A DNA stretch of 64,000 nucleotides from Bacteroidales bacterium (GCA_014800535.1 JAAVFW010000023.1:1-64000), one strand, 5' to 3'; shown: positions 25,403 to 35,230, counted from the first letter of the stretch. Notes: generated from the sequence alone by a model not told the origin. Numbers and translations are program-made.

Positions 25403-26317
25403 TTATTTCTCTTCTTTCTTAGCTTCTTCATTCTCAGGTGTTTCCACCTTTTCCTCCTCTCCCTCTTTGTCAGACTTCTTTTTGGAGCGTTTGGCAACCG
25501 AGGTTATCTTGTGCATGAATACCTTCCAGCGGCTTTCATTCTCATTCTTCGACTCCATCATTTCCAGAAGTGCCAGAATATCCTCTTCCAGCTCTATGGT
25601 CTCAAGGGTGATTGCATGAGGAAGAATAGCGTTGAGCAGTCGTTTGGCACGCGGCACGAGCGAATTGATGCGCATCATGATTTCTGCCATCTCGATTGTC
25701 ATCTTTATCTCCTTGCGTGTCACTCTGCCGTTGCGCTTCTTGGAAATTTTTATTGCCTCAGCATAAAACTTCATCGCGCCACGATAGTCGCCTGTCGATG
25801 CCAGAAGCTGTCCGACATTGCGTAGGGAATCGACGAGCTTATCGGTGGCTGCTGATATTCCCGACGATACTTTTTCGTAAAGAGCACCGGTGTTTATCTG
25901 CTGCTTTACAAGAAGTTCAAGAGCCTTCTTGCGAGAACGCATGATGCGTGTGGAAAGCTCCATGGCGAGAATGTGGAAAGGTCCGAAACGCTCGGCATCC
26001 TCCTTTATCATGTTGCCGAGCACCTTGAAGATGGTCTCGGTTTCTTTCTCACTCTGCTTGTAATCCTTCAGCTCAAAGTGAATTTCTGCCAAATCGAAAA
26101 GAATACCGACAAGTAAAACTTTCAATTCGGGATTATCATAATCTGAAAATTCTCGTAATTGCCTGAGTGAAGACATCGTGCGCTCAAGACAATCCAGGTA
26201 TCTCCCCTCTGCAAAAAGGGTTTCAACGGTCTTGCGGTTGGCAACTACATCTTCAACAATCGCTTTGTCGGAAGCACTCAGTTGCTGTCCGGCAAGCTTT
26301 AATTCAATATCAATCAT
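25403..26317 (-). CDS. Tetratricopeptide-like protein upstream of ribH
   Basis: The frame is open to 26353 only from a TTG; the ATG at 26317 (MIDIELKLAGQQLSASDKAI) is the better start, giving 304 aa. The body is all helical with TPR-like units (LAEIHFELKDYKQSEKETET, and STGDYRGAMKFYAEAIKISK). It ends in a Lys/Glu tail (KKSDKEGEEEKVETPENEEA). No signal peptide is present, so it is cytoplasmic. A gene of this kind beside ribH is common in Bacteroidales, but its role is unknown. Confidence 0.8.
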   Translation of the reverse strand: MIDIELKLAGQQLSASDKAIVEDVVANRKTVETLFAEGRYLDCLERTMSSLRQLREFSDYDNPELKVLLVGILFDLAEIHFELKDYKQSEKETETIFKVLGNMIKEDAERFGPFHILAMELSTRIMRSRKKALELLVKQQINTGALYEKVSSGISAATDKLVDSLRNVGQLLASTGDYRGAMKFYAEAIKISKKRNGRVTRKEIKMTIEMAEIMMRINSLVPRAKRLLNAILPHAITLETIELEEDILALLEMMESKNENESRWKVFMHKITSVAKRSKKKSDKEGEEEKVETPENEEAKKEEK

Positions 26318-26355
26318 ATTTTGTTTTGGGTAAGTCTCTTTTATGGTTATCAACG

Positions 26356-26805
26356 TTATTCCTCACCGTTAGGTTCGGACCATCCCTCATAATCATGAAA
26401 CTGACGGCGCATCTCGTCGCTGATGGCAACCGAAAGTTTAGTATCCGGGTCGTAGCCCACCATAACAGTCTCACACACCGATTTCACCTGACCCGTATTC
26501 TTCTCCCTGAGCATCTGCAATATCACAAAACTCTTGTTGCCGACATGCCGGCAGCGTGTCAGCACCTCGATATCTTCACCAAACACAATCGGTGCGAAAT
26601 ATGAACATTCTATGTTGGCTATAATGCGGTCAACACGCTGCCAATCCATAGCCTTACCTCTGACATCGCCGAAGTAATGAGCCTTTCCCATGTCATAATA
26701 TGAGAAATACTGAGTGTTGTTGACATGACCGAGCACATCAACATCGTTAAACCGCAACTGAACATCCATGCGGTGGCGAAATGAACTTGGATCAGGAATC
26801 TGCAT
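26356..26805 (-). CDS. Acyl-CoA thioesterase, hotdog fold
   Basis: A 149-aa 4HBT-type enzyme of the YbgC/FadM group, which hydrolyses acyl-CoA thioesters. The catalytic region is RFNDVDVLGHVNNTQYFSYY, where Asp in DVDVLGHVNN is the expected nucleophile or base. Length is normal. It lies 38 bp upstream of the TPR gene (measured to its ATG) and in the same direction. Substrate chain length cannot be read from the sequence. Confidence 0.9.
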   Translation of the reverse strand: MQIPDPSSFRHRMDVQLRFNDVDVLGHVNNTQYFSYYDMGKAHYFGDVRGKAMDWQRVDRIIANIECSYFAPIVFGEDIEVLTRCRHVGNKSFVILQMLREKNTGQVKSVCETVMVGYDPDTKLSVAISDEMRRQFHDYEGWSEPNGEE

Positions 26806-26877
26806 TTTCTTTCTTAAGTGTCTTTCAGTTTGTTATCTATGATTATGTTTATCTCACGGATAAGACTGCAAAAAATC

Positions 26878-27168
26878 TCACCGGAAGATTATCTCTTTTA
26901 TCACCTCTTTGCCAAGCATCTGATTAATGGCACGAGCGAGGCTGGTGCGGTGCATCATCATCTCCTGTCGCAACGGTGCGTGGCGAGTGACTATCGTCAT
27001 GATGCCGCGTGAGACACGCGGACGTCCCATCCTTCCGCTCAGTTCCTTCCCGACAATCTGAGGCCAGCACTCAATCGCCTTGACCTCATCGAGCTGAGGG
27101 CCGAAGGAACTCTCTGCCACTATGCTGCGCATCACATCGCCGATGGTCTGATAATCTATTCTTTGCAT
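26878..27168 (-). CDS. DUF721 / DciA-like protein
   Basis: A 96-aa protein with the DUF721 core (IECWPQIVGKELSGRMGRPR, then GIMTIVTRHAPLRQEMMMHR). DciA, the characterised family branch, loads or assists the replicative helicase in bacteria lacking DnaC. Its position downstream of recF on the same strand fits a replication or repair role. The short length is typical of the Bacteroidota branch. Confidence 0.85.
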   Translation of the reverse strand: MQRIDYQTIGDVMRSIVAESSFGPQLDEVKAIECWPQIVGKELSGRMGRPRVSRGIMTIVTRHAPLRQEMMMHRTSLARAINQMLGKEVIKEIIFR

Positions 27169-27235
27169 CTCTTTCTATACTATCCCCTACTACCTAATAA
27201 CTAATAACTATTACTTATTACTTATCTTCCCTCTC

Positions 27236-28336
27236 TTATCTGATTTCGGAGAACGACCCATCGGTCACACTCAGTAACTTCCGGCTTCCGGAAATGGCAG
27301 CTAATGTCTCGTCAAGGTGTTCGCGGTTTGTGTCGGTTATAAAAATCTGACCGAACCCCTCGTTTGCCGAAACCATCTGCATGATATTGCCGACACGTCC
27401 TGAATCGAGTTTATCAAATATGTCGTCGAGCAAAAGTAAGGGGGTCTTGCCGGTTGTCTGCCTGAGATAATCGAAAATGGCAAGTCGGAGGGCAATGGTG
27501 TAGGTCTTCACCTGACCCTGACTGCCGAGCCGACGGATGCTGTACCCTCCCAGCGTCATCTCCATATCGTCGCGATGCACACCACGCGAAGTGTAGCCAA
27601 GAGAAAAATCCTTCCCTTTGTTTCGCTTCAGAATCTCCTTCATGTCATCGTCGGCAAGAACACTTTTATATGCTATGCCCGCCTCCTCATCAGTGCCGGA
27701 AATTTCCGAATAATACTTCTTGAAAGTGTCGCGCATCGATTCCACCCACTCCTTGCGACGTTCATATATCTTATGGGCAGACTCAATCATGCCGTGTTCG
27801 ACTGACTCATAAAGGATGTCGTCTCTCACTCCGGCACGCAACATTCTGTTGCGCGAATCGAGCGCACGGGTGTAGCGTATGAGTTCCGACAGATATGCTC
27901 CATCGCTCTGCGAAATCACCATGTCGGTCAGCTTTCTGCGTTCTTCGCCTCCACCGCTTACAAGGATATGGTCGGCGGGAGTGACCGTTACAACAGGGAA
28001 TCTCCCGATATGCTCCGAGATTCGGTCATATTCCTTGCCATCATGCTTCAATGTCTTCCCCTTTCCGCGCACTATGCCGCAACTAATCTCCTCTGTGACG
28101 TTGCGGTCGTCGGCAAATCTCCCCTTGACCATGAGCAAATCCGTGCCGTGGCGAAGCAGACAACTTTCAGGAATATGACTCATCCCCCGCGCCATGCAAA
28201 GAAAATGCACAGCCTCAAGCAGATTGCTCTTCCCCATTCCGTTTCTGCCAAGAAGACAGTTCACACCGGGGCTCAGCTCAAGCGAGCAGGAAGCTATATT
28301 CTTGAAATTCAGTATCTCTATCCCTTCGAGGCGCAT
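27236..28336 (-). CDS. recF: DNA replication and repair protein RecF
   Basis: An SMC-like ATPase that helps load RecA at single-strand gaps. The 366-aa protein has the Walker A loop GRNGMGKS at residues 30-37 and a C-terminal signature and Walker B region (LGSQGQVKTYTIALRLAIF, then LLLLDDIFDKLDSGRV). The start ATG overlaps the upp stop codon (TGATG), so the two are translationally coupled. The DciA-like gene follows 67 bp downstream. Confidence 0.97.
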   Translation of the reverse strand: MRLEGIEILNFKNIASCSLELSPGVNCLLGRNGMGKSNLLEAVHFLCMARGMSHIPESCLLRHGTDLLMVKGRFADDRNVTEEISCGIVRGKGKTLKHDGKEYDRISEHIGRFPVVTVTPADHILVSGGGEERRKLTDMVISQSDGAYLSELIRYTRALDSRNRMLRAGVRDDILYESVEHGMIESAHKIYERRKEWVESMRDTFKKYYSEISGTDEEAGIAYKSVLADDDMKEILKRNKGKDFSLGYTSRGVHRDDMEMTLGGYSIRRLGSQGQVKTYTIALRLAIFDYLRQTTGKTPLLLLDDIFDKLDSGRVGNIMQMVSANEGFGQIFITDTNREHLDETLAAISGSRKLLSVTDGSFSEIR

Positions 28337-29007
28337 CAGTTGTCTTCTTTTTCTCCGTAAGCAAGGTCGCCGGCATCGCCAAGTCCCGGAATTATATAGC
28401 TGTGGGCGTTTATCTCATCGTCGATGGCAGCTGTCCAGATTGTGGTGTTTTCCGGAAACTTATCCTTCACATAATCAATTCCGGCACGCGAAGCGATCAC
28501 AGAGGCCACATGAATATGCGCCGGGGTGCCCTTCTTCAACATCGCTCTGTAGCCAAGTTCCATCGAACTGCCTGTGGCAAGCATCGGATCGACAAGTATC
28601 AAGGTCTTTCCATCAATGTTGGGCGATGCAAGATATTCCACCAACACATCAAATGAGTCGCCACCCTTCTCTTTATAGCGACGATAAGCACTCACAAATG
28701 CGTTTTCCGCATGGTCGAAATATGATAGAAACCCTTGATGAAAGGGGAGACCGGCTCTCAGAATCGTTGCAAGCACAATCTGCTCAGCCGGAGTCTGACA
28801 ATGGGCTATTCCAAGCGGTGTCTCGACTTCAACATCACGATATTCCATTCGACGCGACATCTCATAAGCCATTATCTCGCCGATTCTCTCAAGGTTACGA
28901 CGAAATCTCATCGGGTCTTTCTGAATCGTAACGTCGCGCAACTCAAGCATATAGCGGCTAATCAACGATGGATTTTCCGCAAAATTGATTACTTCCGGAT
29001 TTTTCAT
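28336..29007 (-). CDS. upp: Uracil phosphoribosyltransferase
   Basis: Salvages uracil with PRPP to make UMP. The 223-aa protein has the PRPP loop LVDPMLATGSSME at residues 138-150, and the uracil-binding end region with GDAGD (residues about 208-212). Length is close to the family norm. It is the first gene of a upp-recF unit on the minus strand. An upstream repeat fragment at 29062-29080 lies near its promoter region. Confidence 0.95.
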   Translation of the reverse strand: MKNPEVINFAENPSLISRYMLELRDVTIQKDPMRFRRNLERIGEIMAYEMSRRMEYRDVEVETPLGIAHCQTPAEQIVLATILRAGLPFHQGFLSYFDHAENAFVSAYRRYKEKGGDSFDVLVEYLASPNIDGKTLILVDPMLATGSSMELGYRAMLKKGTPAHIHVASVIASRAGIDYVKDKFPENTTIWTAAIDDEINAHSYIIPGLGDAGDLAYGEKEDN

Positions 29008-29061
29008 ACTACAAAAATAACAATTTTATCTCTAAAAAAGTAAGTCACACTGAAAGAATTT

Positions 29062-29080
29062 AGACCCCGGTCCCCAATAT
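29062..29080 (+). repeat. Fragment of an interspersed hairpin repeat
   Basis: This 19-bp stretch (AGACCCCGGTCCCCAATAT) differs at two positions from the left arm of the long hairpin at 49665-49734. It lies between upp and tRNA-Tyr and lacks the partner arm. Confidence 0.5.
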
Positions 29081-29107
29081 CGGGAAAAGTACTTTTGGCG
29101 CCGACAA

Positions 29108-29140
29108 AATAAAAAAGGCGTTTTCTCACGAGAACGCCTT
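29108..29140 (-). terminator. Terminator of tRNA-Tyr
   Basis: An AAGGCGTT / AACGCCTT stem is followed on the minus strand by a T-rich run, 55 bp past the 3' end of tRNA-Tyr. Confidence 0.75.
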
Positions 29141-29194
29141 CCATAAAACCATGAAAAAATTGTTATTTGCTGTTTTCTTAGCGAGTATTTTTTG

Positions 29195-29277
29195 TGGGCG
29201 AAGATGGATTCGAACCACCGAAGGTATAAACCAGCAGATTTACAGTCTGCCCCATTTGGCCACTCTGGTATTCGCCC
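29195..29277 (-). tRNA. tRNA-Tyr (anticodon GTA)
   Basis: The minus strand reads GGGCGAATACCAGAGTGGCC at the 5' end. It has a GCAGA/TCTGC anticodon stem around CTGTAAA (anticodon GTA), a class II long variable arm, a T arm GGTTCGAATCC and acceptor TTCGCCC with discriminator A. The CCA end is not encoded. Confidence 0.96.
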
Positions 29278-29369
29278 TTATTTGCGATGCAAAGTTATAT
29301 ATATTTTTTTACTTATGCAAATTTTTTTCACTTCGTATTTTTCTGTAACTTTGCGCACCAACTGAAAAT

Positions 29370-32300
29370 ATGGCGAATATTCATTTATTTTCATCCTCTA
29401 AACAGAGGGTTCGTCTCTTCAAATCCGTGCCGGTGGGGGTGTTTTTACTCTCGCTCCTAACCTATTGGTTTACAGTTGAACCCTCCGCTTCTTTCTGGGA
29501 TTGTCCGGAATATCTCGCCAACGCTATCCTCCTTGAGCCGGGCCATCCACCGGGCAACCCTTTCTGGACCCTTACCCACAGAGTGCTCTCGGCAATTCCT
29601 CTCCCGTTTGCTCCGACTCTCATAATCAATCTTGCCTCCGGCCTGTTCACGGCTCTTGCCGTTGCCCTCGGAAGTGTGATTAATCTCCTGATTCTTCGCA
29701 TTCTATTCCCTGCTAAAAACAAGTCGGGCGCGATTATAAATTCCATCGTCGCCGCCGGCGGCGCTCTTATTTTCGCCTGGTGCGACTCGACATGGTTCTC
29801 GGCTGTCGAAGCTGAGGTCTACGCCATGTCACTCTTCCTCACCTCTCTAACTCTGCTGCTTGCAATCCGCCAGCGCCTTTCATTTGACCCGGCAACGCGT
29901 TCTCGTTTCATTATTCTCATAGCCTACATCTGCGGTGTCTCTGTCGGAGTGCATCAGTTAAATCTGCTTGTACTCCCGGTTGTGTTTATGATCTGCGGCA
30001 TGAGGCGCAATCCCCGCCATCCCTTCAGAAGATTACTCATTCTCTTTCTGTTCGGATGCGTCGCCGTCATTATAATGCTCAAAGGATTGCTCCATGGCAC
30101 ACCTTTTGTCGCGTCGCTTTTCGAGCTTATTGCCGTCAACGACCTCCGGCTTCCCTTCAATTCCGGACTCCTCATCTGGGCAATCCTTACACTTGCCGTG
30201 TGTGTGGCGGCTCCGCTCTGCATCCGTAAGAAACACCTTTGTGCGCTCCTGACCGTCATTGCCCTTATCTTTTCCGGCGTCACTCTGATTGGTGATGAAT
30301 CGGTTACGGGATTCTGCATTGCAATCCTGCTCTCTCTGGCAGCAGGAGCAGCCGTGGTGCGCTTCGGAAATAAGGCTCTTACATTCCTATGGTGTCTTCC
30401 GGTTATCCTTGTCGGTTTTTCATGCTACTCCCTTATAATTATACGGAGCGCAGCACATCCGCCGATGAATCAGGGTGAACCGTCTGACATTTTCTCGTTT
30501 ATAGATTATCTTGACCGAAAGCAATATGGCGCCCGCCCCCTCTTTTACGGGCGCACTCCACAAAGCCGACCGATGGTTGAGGAAAAAGTGGAGATAACGG
30601 CTTCGGGCGACACTTTATATTCCTATAACAGTGTGGCCCGCAAAGTGCGCGGACGAAAATACCGACGCAAAATCACCAATGCGCGCCTGAGCTCGCGCAC
30701 CGGACTTCTTACGTCGGCAGATTCCGCTGTCAACCGCTCTGTCATGGCGCATCATGGTGACGGCTACATAATAACCGATCATTATTACGAACTCATCTAC
30801 ACCCCTGAGCTCAATATGTTCTTTCCGCGCATTGTAGAAGGTGACGAGGGGAGCATGAAGGCGTATGAGGCCTGGACGGGGATGTCTCCCGAAACGATGG
30901 GTGAGGTGACTGTCTCGGCTGCTGTCGATTCTCTCGGAAAACCTGTCAGATTGCGTCATGGTGAAACAGACGTGGCAACCCGCCATGCTCTCCGCCCAAC
31001 CTACAGCCAACACCTCCGCATGTTAGGCGGATATCAGCTCGGTTATATGTATTTCCGCTATCTGCTCTGGAACTTCGGTGGACGACAGAATGATGTCCAT
31101 ACAACAGGTGAGATTGAACACGGAAACTTCATAACCGGCATTGATGCCATTGATTCATTGATGCTCGGCAACCAGTCGCAACTTCCGGCCGAGTTGAAGG
31201 AAGATAACCCCGGCCGAAACGTGTTCTACTTCATCCCCTTCCTCCTCGGCATTGCCGGCATCATCGTTCTGTTGCGTTCAGGGAAGAACGGAAGGCGTAT
31301 CTGTCTGCTCATAGCGGTGCTTTTTATGCTGACCGGCCCGGCAATCGCTCTTTATCTGAATCAGAATTTCGGCGAGCCTCGTGAGCGTGACTATTCATTT
31401 CTCGGCTCTTTCTTCGCGTTCTCCCTCTGGATTACAGTCGGTCTCCGGGCATTAGCCGGCAGACGGAATCCGGTCACAACCATTCGTGCCGTTGGTGCCG
31501 CTATGTGTGCCGTGGCAGTTTCAGCGATGCTCTTCTTTGTCAATCTTGATGACCATGACCGGAGCGGACGAAGAGTCACTGAAGACTATGCTCAGATGAT
31601 TCTTGAATCATGTCCGCCGAAAAGCGTGCTGTTTGTCTATGGCGACAATTTCACCTTCCCTCTGTGGTATGCGCAGGATGTGCTTGGAATCCGTCGTGAC
31701 ATAATTGTAGTCTCACTTTCCTATCTGGGCAGCGATTGGTATCCGGGACAACTCTCCTCCCCCATCCGTCCCGGCGGAGAACGATTGAGAATGACCGGGC
31801 GTGCGACTGATTTTGCTTACGGCAGATATTCGGTGGTTCGACTTGCAACAGACACTGTTGAGCGTGATGCTGTGACAGCACTCCGACATTTATATGAATT
31901 ATCCGACAGCATGGAGCCGACTCTCGAAACGACTTGTCTGCGCCTTGCTGACGGCAGAATGTTCGACGTCCGCCGGGCGTTCGGGAAAGCTCCGGGGGGA
32001 TTCCTGACTGCATGGCAACTCGCCATGATTGATATTATCGCAACCGAAACGGCTGCCGGAAAAGAAAGTCGGCATATTGTCTGGATGAAAAATGTTCCCT
32101 CCGACCGTTTCGCCGGACTTTTCGACGAAACAACCGAGGGTGTCTTTACCCGCGTGTTGAAGTCAGGAAATGAATCCGACACAATCGCACCCATACTCCC
32201 GAAATTGCGTTTCGGAGGTGTTGAAAGCGGTGTTTATGTTGACGACACGTCGGGGAAAATAATGTCGTTCATGCGCTCAAACCTTCTGCGCAACGCCATG

Positions 32301-32591
32301 CGCCTGCGCGATGCCGGACAGCTGCACCGGGCGCGTGCCCTGACCGACAGCCTGCTGAATGGGATGTCTTTCTCCGCCTTCCGCGGATTGGGGATGCAGC
32401 TCGACGACACTGTGGTCAATGAAGAGAAGGTCTTCTTCTCGTTCCGACGCGATCTGGGGACTCTTCTTGCCGATTCATCTCTCATCAGAGAAAGCAACCG
32501 CGCGCTTAAAAAGGCGGAACTGAAAGAGGAAGCCAGACGTAACTTCATCCGTTCACTTTCTCCTTCCGACCGTTTGCGGATTAAAAAATGA
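29370..32591 (+). CDS. DUF2723 membrane protein, predicted glycosyltransferase
   Basis: A 1073-aa integral membrane protein. The N-terminal half carries about 12 hydrophobic segments. The DUF2723 signature is near residues 30-70 (SFWDCPEYLANAILLEPGHP followed by PGNPFW), a GT-C-like region related to protein O-mannosyltransferases. A second membrane block at about residues 620-720 (NFGEPRERDYSFLGSFFAFS) and a soluble C-terminal part follow. In Bacteroidota such proteins are linked to O-glycosylation of exported proteins, but activity here is inferred. A -7 element TAACTTTG lies at 29346-29353. The shikimate kinase gene starts 5 bp after the stop. Confidence 0.85.
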   Translation: MANIHLFSSSKQRVRLFKSVPVGVFLLSLLTYWFTVEPSASFWDCPEYLANAILLEPGHPPGNPFWTLTHRVLSAIPLPFAPTLIINLASGLFTALAVALGSVINLLILRILFPAKNKSGAIINSIVAAGGALIFAWCDSTWFSAVEAEVYAMSLFLTSLTLLLAIRQRLSFDPATRSRFIILIAYICGVSVGVHQLNLLVLPVVFMICGMRRNPRHPFRRLLILFLFGCVAVIIMLKGLLHGTPFVASLFELIAVNDLRLPFNSGLLIWAILTLAVCVAAPLCIRKKHLCALLTVIALIFSGVTLIGDESVTGFCIAILLSLAAGAAVVRFGNKALTFLWCLPVILVGFSCYSLIIIRSAAHPPMNQGEPSDIFSFIDYLDRKQYGARPLFYGRTPQSRPMVEEKVEITASGDTLYSYNSVARKVRGRKYRRKITNARLSSRTGLLTSADSAVNRSVMAHHGDGYIITDHYYELIYTPELNMFFPRIVEGDEGSMKAYEAWTGMSPETMGEVTVSAAVDSLGKPVRLRHGETDVATRHALRPTYSQHLRMLGGYQLGYMYFRYLLWNFGGRQNDVHTTGEIEHGNFITGIDAIDSLMLGNQSQLPAELKEDNPGRNVFYFIPFLLGIAGIIVLLRSGKNGRRICLLIAVLFMLTGPAIALYLNQNFGEPRERDYSFLGSFFAFSLWITVGLRALAGRRNPVTTIRAVGAAMCAVAVSAMLFFVNLDDHDRSGRRVTEDYAQMILESCPPKSVLFVYGDNFTFPLWYAQDVLGIRRDIIVVSLSYLGSDWYPGQLSSPIRPGGERLRMTGRATDFAYGRYSVVRLATDTVERDAVTALRHLYELSDSMEPTLETTCLRLADGRMFDVRRAFGKAPGGFLTAWQLAMIDIIATETAAGKESRHIVWMKNVPSDRFAGLFDETTEGVFTRVLKSGNESDTIAPILPKLRFGGVESGVYVDDTSGKIMSFMRSNLLRNAMRLRDAGQLHRARALTDSLLNGMSFSAFRGLGMQLDDTVVNEEKVFFSFRRDLGTLLADSSLIRESNRALKKAELKEEARRNFIRSLSPSDRLRIKK

Positions 32592-32595
32592 CATA

Positions 32596-33141
32596 ATGAA
32601 ACCTATATTTATAATCGGATACATGGGGAGTGGAAAAACCACATTCGGCAGGGCTCTCGCCCGACGGCTGAATTGGGATTTCATCGACCTTGATTTCTTC
32701 ATCACTCAACGTTTCCGCAAGAGTGTGGCTCAGATTTTTGAATCGGTCGGTGAAGCCGGTTTCAGAAAAATCGAGAAAGAGATGCTTCGGGAAGTCGGTG
32801 AGTTTGAAAATGTGGTGATTGCCTGCGGAGGGGGCACTCCTTGTCATGATAACAACATGGAGTGGATGAACTCCAGAGGATTGACCGTATTCATGGACAC
32901 CGATAAGGATTGTCTGGTCAGACGCCTGCTGGCAGGGGGGAGCAAACGACCTCTTGTGGCCGGAAAAACAGAATCGGAACTTCGCGATTTTGTCAGCAAT
33001 CATCTCGCTGAAAGATTGCAGTTTTACTCATTGGCACACACTGCATTGCCGGGTGCTTTCCTTGAGAGTCGGCGCGACATTGACCGCACTGTTGATTTGT
33101 TTTTGGTCACGACAGAAAAATTCCTTAAATTTGCCCCCTAA
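32596..33141 (+). CDS. aroK: Shikimate kinase
   Basis: Phosphorylates shikimate in aromatic amino acid synthesis. The 181-aa protein has the Walker A GYMGSGKTTFG at residues 8-18, the shikimate-binding DLD motif (FIDLDFFI) and the GGGTP loop (VIACGGGTPCHD). The ATG is 5 bp from the stop of the DUF2723 gene, indicating cotranscription. Its adenine-lid arginine lies in RRLLAGGSKRPL. Confidence 0.95.
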   Translation: MKPIFIIGYMGSGKTTFGRALARRLNWDFIDLDFFITQRFRKSVAQIFESVGEAGFRKIEKEMLREVGEFENVVIACGGGTPCHDNNMEWMNSRGLTVFMDTDKDCLVRRLLAGGSKRPLVAGKTESELRDFVSNHLAERLQFYSLAHTALPGAFLESRRDIDRTVDLFLVTTEKFLKFAP

Positions 33142-33152
33142 ATTGCGATTTT

Positions 33153-34019
33153 ATGATGAAGGATTTTTCGTCTCATTGTAAGACGACACGCATAATTTTA
33201 CTTTTTATCCTCCTTCTTTTCTCGATTTCAGCTCCGGCACAGCTAATCAGGGTCGAGAATCAGGAGGAGTTTGTCGATTCCATTAAAAATGAACTCGACT
33301 ATGGACCGTATTTCGGTCTTTATAAGGATAACTATTTCACAATCGGCACCTCAATCGGGCATCAACGCCCCTCAAAGACAAACTCCGATGTGAAGTTTCA
33401 GATTTCTATTGCACAGCGACTGACTAAGGCAACTCTTCCCTGGCATACTTACATCTATCTTTTCTTCTCTCAGAAAGTGATGTGGAACGTGTTTGAGCCT
33501 TCCATGCCTATGCGCGACCTGAATTTCAATCCTGGCATCGGTTGGTCGAAACCTTTCTTCATCAAAAACAGATATGTCGGAAAACTGACTCTGATTCTTG
33601 AACACGAAAGCAACGGCAGAGATTCCATTCAGTCGCGTTCGTGGAACAAGATTTCTCTCTCCGGCTCTGTGCTCGTCAGCGACTTTCTGATGGTCCACTC
33701 AAAATTCTGGATTCCGATTGTCGACAGTGGTAACAACCGCGACATCCTCAAATATTCCGGAATCTGGCAATCCGGATTTGAGGTCAGTCTGAAAGACCGT
33801 AAATTTATTTTAGGCGCGACCTTCGTCAAACGCCGCGGTTGGAATCTTAATTTCAACACGATTCTGGAATTCTCCTGGAGAATCTACAAAAAGAGTAATC
33901 AGTATCTTTTCTTCCAGTATTACAACGGCTACGGAGAGAACCTGCTTGACTACAATCAATTTCACTCCCGCCTGCGTGCCGGTATTGTCATTAAACCTAA
34001 GTTCTTCTCAGAGTTCTGA
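33153..34019 (+). CDS. Outer-membrane phospholipase A (OMPLA-like)
   Basis: A 288-aa protein with a signal peptide of about 29 residues (IILLFILLLFSISAPAQ) and a 12-strand-type beta-barrel pattern ending in aromatic Phe. The active-site segment reads HESNGRDSIQSRSWN, with His151, Ser153 and Asn165. The His-to-Asn spacing of 14 residues equals that of E. coli OMPLA (His142, Ser144, Asn156). OMPLA hydrolyses phospholipids that reach the outer leaflet, as a dimer. It lies between aroK and a glycosyltransferase gene in one direction, with tight spacing. Confidence 0.88.
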   Translation: MMKDFSSHCKTTRIILLFILLLFSISAPAQLIRVENQEEFVDSIKNELDYGPYFGLYKDNYFTIGTSIGHQRPSKTNSDVKFQISIAQRLTKATLPWHTYIYLFFSQKVMWNVFEPSMPMRDLNFNPGIGWSKPFFIKNRYVGKLTLILEHESNGRDSIQSRSWNKISLSGSVLVSDFLMVHSKFWIPIVDSGNNRDILKYSGIWQSGFEVSLKDRKFILGATFVKRRGWNLNFNTILEFSWRIYKKSNQYLFFQYYNGYGENLLDYNQFHSRLRAGIVIKPKFFSEF

Positions 34020-34024
34020 AAACT

Positions 34025-35230
34025 ATGGATTATTATGTCAACTTTTCTCTCGACCTCCCCTTCATATATGCCTCTCTCGTGGCTTTGGCAATCTCTTTTA
34101 TCATAGTGATATTCGCACTTCGACCTTTCCGTGTGGTCAGACGCGAAGCCGACAAGGATTCCGGAATCCCGTTGGAGTCGTTTGATGAGGAAAATGACGC
34201 TTTTCAACCGGAATCAGACTCCGAAGCGGAGATGGTTGCCGATGCAGAATCAGACCCCGAAGCAGTTATTGCTGCCGAAACGAAAGATGATAAGAAGCCA
34301 CTCTCATCTGTCAACAATAATAGCTCCCTGCCGGGAATCTCAATTGTGGTTCACTCAGAGGGTGACAATGAAACGCTCAATACGTTTCTTGAATATTGTC
34401 TTGAACAGAATTATGACAATTTCGAGATTATTGTCGTCAACGATGCCTCGGCTGCCGCAACTGCCATGCTTGCGGAACAGTTTGAAGGTAACGAACGGAT
34501 ATATTTCACATTCATCCCTCCGGGTTCACAGGTGCTGAGCCGACATAAACTGGCTCTGACAATCGGCATAAAGGCTGCTAAAAAAGATATTATAGTCACC
34601 ACAACCGGATATGCTCGTCCGCTTGGTCGAAACTGGCTCCTTTCGCTGGCAACACCTTTCAGCGATAAAAAGTGTGGTGCCGTTCTGGCCACTGCCTCTG
34701 CTGATTTTTCTCAATTCAAAGTGTTGGCACGCCCGTTCAGACGACTCGGGTTCTCTATGCGCACTGCCAATTGGGTCTATGCCGCGCTTTGTGGAAAACC
34801 TTATCGTGGGTCTGGCTATAACCTCGCCTTCCGTAAAAGCCTGTTCTTCTCTAATAAGGGTTATTCAAGAGGTGTGCTTCTCGAAGGAGGCGACGACGAC
34901 CTGTTTATCGAATCTATAGCTCACGACAACAATATTGCCGTCAACCCCTCGCCGGCAGCGCGCGTCAGACTTGACTGGGGAGAGTCGACCCGGCGTCTTC
35001 TGCATAATATGATAAGACGCAACCGCGAGTCGGAAAAACAACTTGAGACAAAGAGAACAAATCTGACACTCATGTTGCTGATTCTAAACATCATGCTGAT
35101 TTTTTCGCTCGTCGCTATGGTGCTGTTTATGCCCGACATTATAGGAATCGCCTCTGCTGCTGTCATTCTGTTGGCTGTCGGCTCGATTCAATGGATAACA
35201 CTGCGCCGTCTCACTCGCTCTCTCTCCTGA
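34025..35230 (+). CDS. Family 2-like glycosyltransferase, DXD motif not evident
   Basis: A 401-aa protein. It has an N-terminal transmembrane helix (residues about 15-37), an acidic linker, a GT-A fold (ISIVVHSEGDNETLNTFLEY, NFEIIVVNDASAAATAMLAE) and two C-terminal hydrophobic segments. The usual metal-binding DAD after the second strand is replaced by TTTGYARPLGRNWL, so catalysis may be altered or lost. The later EGGDDDLFIESIA is typical of GT2 enzymes. The product and acceptor are unknown. The start is 5 bp after the phospholipase stop. Confidence 0.78.
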   Translation: MDYYVNFSLDLPFIYASLVALAISFIIVIFALRPFRVVRREADKDSGIPLESFDEENDAFQPESDSEAEMVADAESDPEAVIAAETKDDKKPLSSVNNNSSLPGISIVVHSEGDNETLNTFLEYCLEQNYDNFEIIVVNDASAAATAMLAEQFEGNERIYFTFIPPGSQVLSRHKLALTIGIKAAKKDIIVTTTGYARPLGRNWLLSLATPFSDKKCGAVLATASADFSQFKVLARPFRRLGFSMRTANWVYAALCGKPYRGSGYNLAFRKSLFFSNKGYSRGVLLEGGDDDLFIESIAHDNNIAVNPSPAARVRLDWGESTRRLLHNMIRRNRESEKQLETKRTNLTLMLLILNIMLIFSLVAMVLFMPDIIGIASAAVILLAVGSIQWITLRRLTRSLS

